Assembly: GCA_029210965.1 (NCBI GenBank)
Contig: JARGFZ010000001.1
Location: 1-64,000, forward strand
Length of the DNA: 64,000 bases
Origin: a bacterium
GTDB lineage: Bacteria; BMS3Abin14
Direction: 5' to 3'
The notes beneath the pieces were generated by a model. That model made no database searches, was not told where the DNA came from, and saw only the letters and a program-made list of their open reading frames with translations. Within the stretch, counting starts at the first letter, position 1. Every line of letters starts with the position of its first letter. Below are positions 45,438 through 53,332 of this stretch, one piece after another. Position numbers and translations under genes: made by a program.

Positions 45438-45908
45438 TCAGATCTGCCTGAGCAGATTTGCCATTTCCACTGCACCCAGGGCAGCCTCGAAACCCTTGTT
45501 GCCAGCCTTTGCACCGGCCCTGTCGATGGCCTGTTCCAGGGTGTCGGCAGTGATTACGCCGAAGGTGACCGGCAGCCCCGTGTCCAGCGAAACCTGGGCG
45601 ATACCCTTGGTGACCTCGGCTGCGATATAGTCAAAATGCGGGGTCTGGCCGCGAATCAGCGCTCCAAGGCATATAACAGCATCATATTTGCCCGAAGAGG
45701 CCGTTTTTTTGGCCGCAAGTGGAAGCTCGAAGGATCCAGGGACCCTGATAACGGTAATATCTGTCTCCCCGGATCCGTGCCGCAGCAGACAGTCAACAGC
45801 ACCCTCGATGAGCCTGGCAGTCACGAAATCGTTGAACCTGGAGGCTATGATGGCGGTTTTCAGTCCTGAAGCATCCAGTTTGCCTGCTATGGTATTGTAT
45901 CCGGACAT
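45438..45908 (-). CDS. ribH: 6,7-dimethyl-8-ribityllumazine synthase
   Basis: 156 residues. Joins the pyrimidine and 3,4-dihydroxybutanone phosphate precursors, the penultimate riboflavin step, in an icosahedral or pentameric shell. Motifs: [44 protein letters not shown] (catalytic His), [13 protein letters not shown]. Start at 45908 with AAAGGAG 5 bp upstream; the frame is open farther upstream into word repeats but without a site. Confidence 0.96.
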   Translation of the reverse strand: MSGYNTIAGKLDASGLKTAIIASRFNDFVTARLIEGAVDCLLRHGSGETDITVIRVPGSFELPLAAKKTASSGKYDAVICLGALIRGQTPHFDYIAAEVTKGIAQVSLDTGLPVTFGVITADTLEQAIDRAGAKAGNKGFEAALGAVEMANLLRQI

Positions 45909-46047
45909 AATGTCTCCTTTCGCACTCTGATAACCCCGGAAATCCCTGCCGTTCTTTTTCCAGGCATCGAGGTTTTGGAATATCCAGGTGTCGTTTTTAG
46001 ACTTTACACACCGATACCCCGGCACTCCAATACCAAGGTGCTTGCTT

Positions 46048-47250
46048 TTACAGCTTTTTCAAAAGGTGCCCCAGCTTTTCCTTCTTGGTTCTGAGATAAC
46101 TGATATTCTCCCGGCGGGCTTCCATCTCAATAGACACCCTATCAGTGATTTGAAGCCCATACCCTTCCAGACCTACTATTTTTTTCGGGTTGTTGGTAAG
46201 CAGCTTGATCTTTTTGACTCCAAGATCCACAAGGATCTGTGCCCCGATGCCGTAATCTCTCAAGTCAGGTCCGAAACCCAGTTCAAGGTTAGCTTCCACA
46301 GTATCCCGACCTTCATCCTGCAATTGGTAGGCTCGAAGCTTGTTCGCAAGGCCTATTCCTCTGCCCTCCTGGCTCATATAGAGGAAAACACCACTGCCCG
46401 CCTTCTGGATCATGGCCAGGGCGCTCTCCATCTGCTCACCGCAATCGCATCGCAGGGAGTGGAAGACATCACCTGTCAGGCATTCAGAATGGACTCTGAC
46501 CAAAGTGGGTTCGTCCGGGTCTATGGACCCGGTGGTAATGGCCACATGTTCCTGACCGTCGATCTCGTTGCAATAGGCGTGGGCCGTGAACTCGCCAAAC
46601 CGTGTGGGAAGTTTGGTCTGGGCCACATTGGTGACCAGGCTCTCATGGTTCATCCTGTATTTCACCAGGTCCTCAATGGTCACGATCTTCAGACCAAACT
46701 TCCTGGCCACAGCCCTTAAATCAGGCATTCGTGCCATAGTACCGTCATCGTTCATGATCTCGCATATCACACCTGAGGGGTTCATTCCTGCCACCCTGGC
46801 CAGATCAATCGATCCTTCTGTCTGGCCGGCTCTTACCAGTACACCCCCTTTACGGCCGCGAATGGGGAAAATGTGGCCTGGCCTGTCTATATCATCCGGC
46901 CCGTTATTCTCATCAATGGCCGTGAGGATCGTATGGGCACGATCTGCTGCGGAAATACCTGTCGTCACACCCTTTTTAGCCTCGATGGATACCGTGAAAG
47001 CGGTGCCGTATTTTGCTGTGTTCCTGTTAACCATTTGTGAAAGGTTCAACTCTTCACAGCGCTGCTCCGTCAAGGAAAGACAGATCAGTCCCCGACCGTG
47101 AAGGGCCATAAAATTGATGATCTCGGGGGTAATCTTCTCAGCAGCGACCATGAAGTCACCTTCGTTTTCCCGATCTTCATCATCAACCAGGATAATGATC
47201 TTACCTTCCCTTATATCTGCAAGCGCATCTTCAATAGTTGAAATAGGCAT
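46048..47250 (-). CDS. ribBA: Bifunctional DHBP synthase / GTP cyclohydrolase II
   Basis: 400 residues. RibB domain ~1-200 ([36 protein letters not shown]) makes 3,4-dihydroxy-2-butanone 4-phosphate from ribulose 5-phosphate. RibA domain ~205-400 ([18 protein letters not shown] with zinc Cys, [27 protein letters not shown]) opens GTP. Both catalytic motifs look complete. 10 bp after ribE and 139 bp before ribH. Confidence 0.96.
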   Translation of the reverse strand: MPISTIEDALADIREGKIIILVDDEDRENEGDFMVAAEKITPEIINFMALHGRGLICLSLTEQRCEELNLSQMVNRNTAKYGTAFTVSIEAKKGVTTGISAADRAHTILTAIDENNGPDDIDRPGHIFPIRGRKGGVLVRAGQTEGSIDLARVAGMNPSGVICEIMNDDGTMARMPDLRAVARKFGLKIVTIEDLVKYRMNHESLVTNVAQTKLPTRFGEFTAHAYCNEIDGQEHVAITTGSIDPDEPTLVRVHSECLTGDVFHSLRCDCGEQMESALAMIQKAGSGVFLYMSQEGRGIGLANKLRAYQLQDEGRDTVEANLELGFGPDLRDYGIGAQILVDLGVKKIKLLTNNPKKIVGLEGYGLQITDRVSIEMEARRENISYLRTKKEKLGHLLKKL

Positions 47251-47260
47251 ACCAACCCCT

Positions 47261-47917
47261 TCAGTCAGCGATAAAACCGGCTTCTATCAGCTTGTCGATG
47301 GTTATCGTCTCGCTGCTGGCCTCTGCCGTTAGATTCCGGACAACGGACATCACGTATTTTAAAATCAGATCGGGTTCCAAATTAACAAAATTACCCGGTG
47401 TTTTCAATCTAAAGGTCGTTTTTTCAAAGGTTTCCGGAATCATCGCCACGGAAAACACCTCCCCCATACCTTCTACTATGGTCAGGCTCACACCATCCAC
47501 AGAAACGGAACCTTTCGGCACAACATAGGGAGCAAATTCGGAGGGGCAGGAGATCACCAGATGATAAGCCTCGCCGTCCTTTCTCAGCTCCCGGATCTGC
47601 CCTTTTGTCTCCACATGACCGGAAACCAGGTGCCCCCCCAGCCTGCCACCTAAAACCAGTGCTCGTTCCAGGTTGACCCGAAAACCAATAACGGCATCTC
47701 CAAGTGTTGTTTTCTCCATCGTCTCTGAGGAAAGAAATGCCGTGAACACACTGCCCGTAACCTTCTCAACTGTCAGGCAAACCCCGTTGACCGATATGCT
47801 GTCTCCCGGCCTGGTCCCTTCAAGAACAGCAGATCCCTCCACATCAATCCTCAACCCGCCGGACCTGAGTTCCGTACGCCGGACCGAGCCGATCTCTTCC
47901 ACTATCCCTGTAAACAT
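47261..47917 (-). CDS. ribE: Riboflavin synthase alpha chain
   Basis: 218 residues with two tandem lumazine-binding repeats: [25 protein letters not shown] and, second, [30 protein letters not shown]. Dismutates two lumazines to riboflavin. Third gene in the order ribD-ribE-ribBA. Confidence 0.96.
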   Translation of the reverse strand: MFTGIVEEIGSVRRTELRSGGLRIDVEGSAVLEGTRPGDSISVNGVCLTVEKVTGSVFTAFLSSETMEKTTLGDAVIGFRVNLERALVLGGRLGGHLVSGHVETKGQIRELRKDGEAYHLVISCPSEFAPYVVPKGSVSVDGVSLTIVEGMGEVFSVAMIPETFEKTTFRLKTPGNFVNLEPDLILKYVMSVVRNLTAEASSETITIDKLIEAGFIAD

Positions 47918-47924
47918 AGATCCC

Positions 47925-49022
47925 TCACTTTACATCCGCAGTGATCTGAACGTCTTCGCCGATCCGGCGTATCCGGTGAAAGGACAGACGAGCCGCTTCT
48001 TTCATACAGTTTATTCCCATGTCTCCCACCGCGGGGATTCCGGACGCTCCGAGCACTCTTGCGGCCATGAAAAGTTCAAGCCGGTTCACTGCTCCTGTTT
48101 TCAGCATCCAGGCAGCCGTTTTCCCACCCCCCTCGGCCATGACATGCAAAATCCCCATGTCCGCCAGGGACCCGGCCAGTGCGCTCCAGGCAAAGAGCCC
48201 TTCTTCCACAGGGAGCCTGAGCAGCCGCACCCCCTTGTCCTGGAAGGCTTGATATCGAACTTCAGGAACCTCTTCGCCGATGACGAGTAAGGTGGTACCT
48301 GCCTGATTCTCCCTTACTATTGTCGAACCCGGGGGAGTCCGAAGGGCCGGGTCCAGGACAACCCTCACAGGCTGGATCTTTCTCCCCACATCCCTTGCGG
48401 TAAGCTTTGGGTCATCGGCAATGACTGTCCCCACACCTACCATAACAGCATCAACCTGTGCCCTGAGCCTGTGGACAGCTCTTCTGGCCTTTTCGCCGGT
48501 TATCCATTTGGAATCACCGTCAGGGGCCGCGATACGGCCATCCATAGTGGAGGCAAGCTTGAGTGTCGTGTAGGGAGTCCCCTCCCTGGAAAAATGGAAA
48601 AAAGCCCTGTTGAGTTCCTCCGCCTCCCGGCCCAGGGTTCCGGTAGTTACCCCGACACCAGCCTTGCCGAGAGCCTTAAACCCCTTACCGTCAACCAGGA
48701 AGTGCGGGTCACCGCAAGCAGCGAAGACATGGGTGATACCGGCATCGATTATGGCTTTGGTACACGGTGCCGTACGTCCAACATGGTCACAAGGTTCCAG
48801 GTTGACGAAGAGGACTCCTCCGCGAGCGGCCGATCCGGCCCTTTCAAGGGCCAGAGCCTCCGCGTGAGGTTCCCCCGGCCTTCGATGCCACCCTTCCCCG
48901 ACGATCCTGCCGTCAGCAACAACAACGGCACCGACCATGGGGTTAGGATGTGTAGTGCCCGCCCCCCGGGATGCCAGGACCAGTGCCCGTTTCATAAATT
49001 TCAGTGCCCTAGCCGGATTCAC
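47925..49022 (-). CDS. ribD: Riboflavin deaminase/reductase
   Basis: 365 residues. N-terminal zinc deaminase (GEPHAEALALERAG, NLEPCDHVGRTAPCTKAI) and C-terminal NADPH reductase (LKLASTMDGRIAAPDGDSKWITGEKAR, VMVGVGTVIADDPKLTAR). Catalyses two steps after GTP cyclohydrolase II. Its start overlaps the prfB stop by 4 bp. No FMN riboswitch is visible before the rib genes, so flavin control, if any, is not by an RFN element here. Confidence 0.96.
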   Translation of the reverse strand: MNPARALKFMKRALVLASRGAGTTHPNPMVGAVVVADGRIVGEGWHRRPGEPHAEALALERAGSAARGGVLFVNLEPCDHVGRTAPCTKAIIDAGITHVFAACGDPHFLVDGKGFKALGKAGVGVTTGTLGREAEELNRAFFHFSREGTPYTTLKLASTMDGRIAAPDGDSKWITGEKARRAVHRLRAQVDAVMVGVGTVIADDPKLTARDVGRKIQPVRVVLDPALRTPPGSTIVRENQAGTTLLVIGEEVPEVRYQAFQDKGVRLLRLPVEEGLFAWSALAGSLADMGILHVMAEGGGKTAAWMLKTGAVNRLELFMAARVLGASGIPAVGDMGINCMKEAARLSFHRIRRIGEDVQITADVK

Positions 49023-50132
49023 TCATCCCTCCGACCCATAAGGTAGGCCTGGATAAAATCGTCCAGATCTCCATCCAGCACAGCATCAACGTTACCTGCC
49101 TCGTACCCGGTCCTGTGGTCCTTAACCATCCTGTAGGGCTGAAGAACATAGCTGCGGATCTGGCTCCCCCAGGCGATCTCCTTCTTCTGCCCCTGCACCT
49201 TCTTCATCTCTTCCTGTTTTTCCCTCATTATCCGATCGTACAGTCTGGCCCTCAGGATCCTCATGGCATTTGCCTTGTTCTTGTGCTGTGACCTTTCGTT
49301 TTGACAGCTGGCAACGACACCGGTGGGGATGTGAGTGATCCGCACAGCAGAATCGGTGACATTGACATGCTGGCCGCCAGCGCCGCTTGAACGGTAGGTG
49401 TCTATCCGCAGATCGTTGTCATCAATATCAACCTCGATATCATCTTCCACTTCCGGATAGGCAAAAACGGAGGCGAAGGAGGTATGACGCCTGCTGCTGG
49501 CATCGTAGGGAGAGATGCGAACCAGACGATGGACGCCGCTCTCTGCCTTCAGGTAACCGTAAGCATAAGGGCCCTCTACCGCAACGGTGGCTCCCTTGAT
49601 CCCGGCCTCTTCACCGTACTGGTGGTCCAGGATCTCTGCCGTGAAACCGCGTCGTTCGGCCCAGCGCAGGTACATGCGGAGGAGCATCTGGGCCCAATCC
49701 TGGGACTCCGTTCCACCTGCACCGGGGTTTATGCTTATTATGGCGTTCCTTAAATCCGCCTCGTCACCCAGGAGAGATTCCAGCTCAATGGAATCCAGTG
49801 ATCTCTCAACTTCACGAAGTTGTGGAATGGATTCCTTTAGCAGCTCCTCCCCCAGTTCAGCATCCTCCTGGATCAGTTCAACTGCGGCCTGAAGATCCCT
49901 CAACGCAGACTCGATCCTGGTGAACCGATGGATCTCGTCCTTCAGGGAACTGATCCTCCTGGTGACTATCTTTGCCTTTTCGGGGTTGTTCCAGAAATCT
50001 GGCGAGGAAGCTTTCTTCTCCAGTTTCTCTATCTCGGTGGTTTTACCTGCGGGGTCAAAGATGCCTCCCCAGGGCATCTAATCTTGCGGCTGCCCCGTCC
50101 AGAGCGCTCTTGAATGCGTCCAAATGGTCCAT
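49019..50132 (-). CDS. prfB: Peptide chain release factor 2, programmed +1 frameshift
   Basis: The gene starts at ATG 50132 (GGAGG 8 bp upstream). A 25-codon leader frame (MDHLDAFKSALDG.., ending GRHL) stops at TGA (50055-50057) inside CTT-TGA-C, preceded by a GGGGAGG Shine-Dalgarno-like stretch. This is the autoregulatory frameshift signal known from E. coli prfB. After the +1 shift the frame reads DPAGKTTEIEKLEKK to the end, giving ~370 residues. The GGQ motif (SGAGGQHVNVTDSAVR) is intact. The codon-recognition tripeptide reads Ser-Pro-Tyr (RISPYDASSRRHTSF) where RF2 normally has Ser-Pro-Phe. RF2 ends translation at UAA and UGA. Confidence 0.95.
50055..50073 (-). promoter_or_regulatory. prfB programmed frameshift site
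   Basis: On the minus strand GGGGAGG, then CAT, then CTT TGA C: an internal Shine-Dalgarno-like element 3 bases before the slippery CUU with UGA in the A site. When RF2 is scarce, slow UGA termination allows the +1 slip. Confidence 0.9.
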
Positions 50133-50262
50133 CTTCGTAACCTCCATGAATTTGATGGATTCACAAAGAATCCACCAAACAGTCCCGCCATCGGCGGGAC
50201 CGGGGTAGGAGCCACGCCGGCGGCGTGGGACGGATTCACTCCGTCTGGCGGTGGATCACGCC
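50133..50262. other. Hairpin-rich gap between lnt and prfB
   Basis: GTCCCGCCATCGGCGGGAC (50183-50201) and CCACGCC/GGCGTGG (about 50213-50229) form GC-rich stems after the lnt stop. No T-run follows on the minus strand, so a classic terminator is not evident. Confidence 0.4.
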
Positions 50263-51918
50263 CTAGACGTGACCGCCCTTCAAACGCCTCGAAGAGACAT
50301 TCTGCGAGGTTGTCAAAGCAAGTAATAAAACAAAATATACTGATACCACAGCCATACAGAGAATGACAATCCAGTCCCCATATCGAGTATAAAAGGTCTG
50401 TCCTCCTCCGGTTTCTATATCGGCCACAACAACACCTCTTTCTTCCAGGGGTATGCTTTTGACAATTCGGCCCCTGCGATCGATAATGGCTGATATCCCG
50501 GTATTGGCTGCCCGGAGAACCGGAACTCTATTCTCCTTGGCCCTGACAGCAGAAACGGCAAGGTGCTGGAAGGGGCCCCAGGAACGTCCGAACCAGGCAT
50601 CGTTTGTCACGTTTATGAGCATCAATGAACCATCACGCACTTCCTGCCGACTGAGGGAGGGGATGGATATCTCATAACAGATCAAAACTCCCGAAGGCAC
50701 GGGGGTCTTAAAGGGGCCATGCCAGGCACCCCTGGAGAACTCTCCTTCTCCAGGCACCAATTTGTCCACAAAAGACAGCAAGCCGGCCAGGGGAACATAC
50801 TCCCCGAAAGGTACAAGCATGATCTTGTCGTAAAACTCATCCTTCCCACCGGGAGATAAGTGGTAGACACGGTTATAGAGGAGGATCTCCCGCCCTGCTA
50901 TCTCGTAACCTGGACTTCCGAAAATGAGATGGATGTCCAGCTCTGATGTTAACCGGGCCAGCCTTTTTATCAGCTCAGGCTCTGCCTGGTAGAATGAAGG
51001 CACGGCGGTCTCCGGCCAGACAACCAGTTGCGCACCCTCCTGAACCGCTTTTTCTGTAAGGGACAAATATGTGTTCAGCGTTTCTTCCCGCAGGTCTTCC
51101 TCCCATTTGAGTTCCTGCTGGAAGTTTCCCTGGACAACCGCCACTCGCACCCTTTGCCCGGTATTTTGTGTCTGGAGGGGGTACAGGATCAAAGGCAGGA
51201 GGAGCAACACCGCCAGCATCAATCCGACACGAAATTTTTTTTCCTTCTGAACTCTGAACACTGTCCAGATCAGTACATTGACCAGGATGACCCAGAAGGA
51301 CACACCGTGGACACCAGCCAGCCCATAAAAAGCTGTTAATAAAGGTATTTTCCATGTTGCTGATCCCATCAGCAACCACGGGAAAGGTGCCGGGAACCAG
51401 GACCTGGCAACCTCGAGCAGGACCCAGGCGGAGGGAAGGACCAGTATTGGCGTAAATGTGTGTGTGAGTAAGTGGGTAAGGGAGTGAGGGAGTAAGGGAG
51501 TGAAACCCTCCGGTCTTTCCTCAACGCCTTGACTTTGGACTTTGGACATTGGACTTTGGACTGCTCCTGCACCCACGCTGCCCTCCCCCGCTCCCGTCAC
51601 CACCGGTATCAGCATGGCGAACAACCCCACATAAAAGCCATGTATGCCTGCCAGGAAGAGGATCACTCCTTCGGCAAGGGGAAAAGGGATATTTCCGAAA
51701 CTGGTTAGTGAATGGGAAACCCAATTATAGGAGATAAAGAACCAGGCGGTGCCGGCCCCCCATCCGGCAAAAAAGGCTTGACCTTTGCCGGTATCGGAAA
51801 GACCCATAAAAAGGGGAACGAGAGCAACAAGGGACAGGATTCCCACATCCGGACGAGGGAAGGAAAGTATAAGGAGGATCGAGGATGCAAGGACCCGCAG
51901 GAATATACCCGGCTGCAT
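50263..51918 (-). CDS. lnt: Apolipoprotein N-acyltransferase
   Basis: 551 residues. Several N-terminal transmembrane segments, then a periplasmic nitrilase-type domain with the Glu-Lys-Cys triad: Glu in WPETAVPSFYQ, Lys in YDKIMLVPFGEYVP, Cys in GVLICYEISIPS. Adds the third acyl chain to lipoproteins. Start at 51918, 12 bp after the end of a GGAGGGAG stretch in the end of the upstream gene. Between two membrane segments there is an extra stretch of about 40 residues (GAVQSPMSKVQSQG..LTHLLTHTFTP) encoded by word repeats (TTTGGACTTTGGACATTGG, GAGTGAGGGAGTAAGGGAG). It keeps the frame. Confidence 0.94.
   Translation of the reverse strand: MQPGIFLRVLASSILLILSFPRPDVGILSLVALVPLFMGLSDTGKGQAFFAGWGAGTAWFFISYNWVSHSLTSFGNIPFPLAEGVILFLAGIHGFYVGLFAMLIPVVTGAGEGSVGAGAVQSPMSKVQSQGVEERPEGFTPLLPHSLTHLLTHTFTPILVLPSAWVLLEVARSWFPAPFPWLLMGSATWKIPLLTAFYGLAGVHGVSFWVILVNVLIWTVFRVQKEKKFRVGLMLAVLLLLPLILYPLQTQNTGQRVRVAVVQGNFQQELKWEEDLREETLNTYLSLTEKAVQEGAQLVVWPETAVPSFYQAEPELIKRLARLTSELDIHLIFGSPGYEIAGREILLYNRVYHLSPGGKDEFYDKIMLVPFGEYVPLAGLLSFVDKLVPGEGEFSRGAWHGPFKTPVPSGVLICYEISIPSLSRQEVRDGSLMLINVTNDAWFGRSWGPFQHLAVSAVRAKENRVPVLRAANTGISAIIDRRGRIVKSIPLEERGVVVADIETGGGQTFYTRYGDWIVILCMAVVSVYFVLLLALTTSQNVSSRRLKGGHV
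51469..51563. repeat. Word repeats inside lnt
   Basis: Forward strand: GTGAGTAAGTGGGTAAGGG, GAGTGAGGGAGTAAGGGAG and TTTGGACTTTGGACATTGG, all of 7-9-bp periodicity. They resemble the intergenic word repeats and sit in frame in lnt, encoding the variable loop. Confidence 0.7.
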
Positions 51919-51925
51919 GTGTGGG

Positions 51926-52753
51926 CTAAGCTCCCTCCTCCTCAACACTGACCCTGATGGTGGACACCTTCCTGGAGTCAGCTTCCTCCACAGTGAACAG
52001 CAGGGTTCCATACCGGCCCTGCTCCCCCTGAACGGGAACATGACCCATGAGATGGCTCAGGAAACCACCGAGTGTGTCATATTCACCGCGGGGCAATTGA
52101 ACATCCAACTCATCCTCAACATCCTCAATATGGGACCGGGCATCGAGAATATAACTTCCGTCGTCCAACCGTGATATACCAGACTGCTCAACAGGATCAT
52201 GCTCATCCTGGATCTCCCCCACGATCTCCTCCAGAATATCCTCAATAGTGATTATCCCGGAAGTACCACCGTACTCGTCAACAGCCACCGCCATGTGGAC
52301 CCTTCTCACCTTGAACTCCTTCAGCAGGTCGGCGGTAGTTTTCGTCTCGGGGATAAAATATGCCTTGCGGCATACGGATTTGATGCTGATCTCTTCCGGG
52401 AGCTTACCCCAGAGCTTGAGCAGGTCCTTCGCATAGAGAATACCAGTGATATGATCGATGTCTCCCTCGTAAACAGGTATCCGGCTGTGGCCGGCTGCGA
52501 TGATGGTTTCCAGAACTTCGATGATCGGTGTTGTTATCTCCACCGCCACCATCTCAGTCCTTGGAACCAGGATCTCCCTTACCAGGGTATCTCCCAGATC
52601 CAGAACAGCGTCGATCATGGCATGTTCATCCCGGTTGATCACCCCTTCCTGTTCGCCTACATCGATGAGGCTGTGGATCTCTTCCTCAGTGACGCTGGTT
52701 CTCGCTATTTTCCTGAACAGATTCTTGATGCTGTTAAAAATGCCTTCTGCCAT
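51926..52753 (-). CDS. CorC/HlyC-family CBS-domain protein
   Basis: 275 residues. A short N-terminal helix (SVTEEEIHSLIDVGEQEGVI), two CBS domains (REILVPRTEMVAVE.., VRRVHMAVAVDEYGGTSGIITIEDILEEIVGEI) and the CorC_HlyC transporter-associated domain (SRLDDGSYILDARSHIEDVEDEL..). There is no membrane DUF21 domain. In many proteobacteria the order ybeY-corC-lnt is kept, as here. Suggested role in magnesium/cobalt homeostasis. Confidence 0.92.
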   Translation of the reverse strand: MAEGIFNSIKNLFRKIARTSVTEEEIHSLIDVGEQEGVINRDEHAMIDAVLDLGDTLVREILVPRTEMVAVEITTPIIEVLETIIAAGHSRIPVYEGDIDHITGILYAKDLLKLWGKLPEEISIKSVCRKAYFIPETKTTADLLKEFKVRRVHMAVAVDEYGGTSGIITIEDILEEIVGEIQDEHDPVEQSGISRLDDGSYILDARSHIEDVEDELDVQLPRGEYDTLGGFLSHLMGHVPVQGEQGRYGTLLFTVEEADSRKVSTIRVSVEEEGA

Positions 52754-52903
52754 TGTTATTGGGTTACTCCCTGTTTAAGTTCTCATCTCAAATCTCAGAT
52801 CTCAAATCTCAAAATAGATCCAGGACCCAAAAGAGAATCAATAAACTATTTGAATTTTATTCTGTGTTCTGTGTTCTGTGTTCTACATTCCACATTCCAC
52901 ATT
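52754..52903. repeat. Word repeats between ybeY and corC
   Basis: TCTCAAATCTCAGATCTCAAA (52784-52812) followed by TGTGTTCTGTGTTCTGTG and CATTCCACATTCCACATTC (to about 52905, into the ybeY stop region). GAGATCTGAGATTTGAGATG, the inverse theme, is at 61907-61927. No gene. Confidence 0.7.
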
Positions 52904-53332
52904 CTACTCCGATGATACATACCTTTCTTCCTCTTCCCTCATAGCCCTGGCAGCTTCCTCGCCCCTTTCATGGTCGAACCCCAGAAGGTGCAAAACTCCG
53001 TGGACAAGCAGCCGTTTCATCTCCACAGGGACTCCATGTCCCAGTTCAGAGGCCTGTTTTTGTGCAGTTTCCCAGGAAATGACCACATCCCCAAGCAGCT
53101 GGTGAGTACCTGCCGGCCCTTCACCCTCCAGTTGAGAGAAGGAGAGAACATCTGTTGGTCGGTTCATATCCCGGTAAAGATGGTTTAATGAACGGATTTC
53201 CTCATCATCAGTGATGAGGATGCTGAGTTCCGCTTCACTCCTGCCCGAGTCGTCTAATATTCTGGCTGCCAGGTCCATCAAGGTCTTCCGATAAAAGTCC
53301 ATTTCCGGATTCCGGCTCAGCAATTGTATCAT
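52904..53332 (-). CDS. ybeY: Endoribonuclease YbeY
   Basis: About 142 residues. The zinc motif HGVLHLLGFDH and LSILITDDEEIRSLNHLYRDMNRPTDVLSF are diagnostic. Takes part in 16S rRNA 3' maturation and ribosome quality control. The start is unsure: GTG at 53365 and ATG at 53332 are in frame, both inside the 3' end of the upstream gene; 53332 fits the usual N-terminus better. The overlap of ~100 bp with the upstream gene is longer than usual. Confidence 0.93.
   Translation of the reverse strand: MIQLLSRNPEMDFYRKTLMDLAARILDDSGRSEAELSILITDDEEIRSLNHLYRDMNRPTDVLSFSQLEGEGPAGTHQLLGDVVISWETAQKQASELGHGVPVEMKRLLVHGVLHLLGFDHERGEEAARAMREEEERYVSSE

Noticed and set aside
47925-50262. FMN riboswitch before the rib genes
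   Set aside because: The rib genes follow prfB without a leader; no RFN-type sequence was seen in the gaps.
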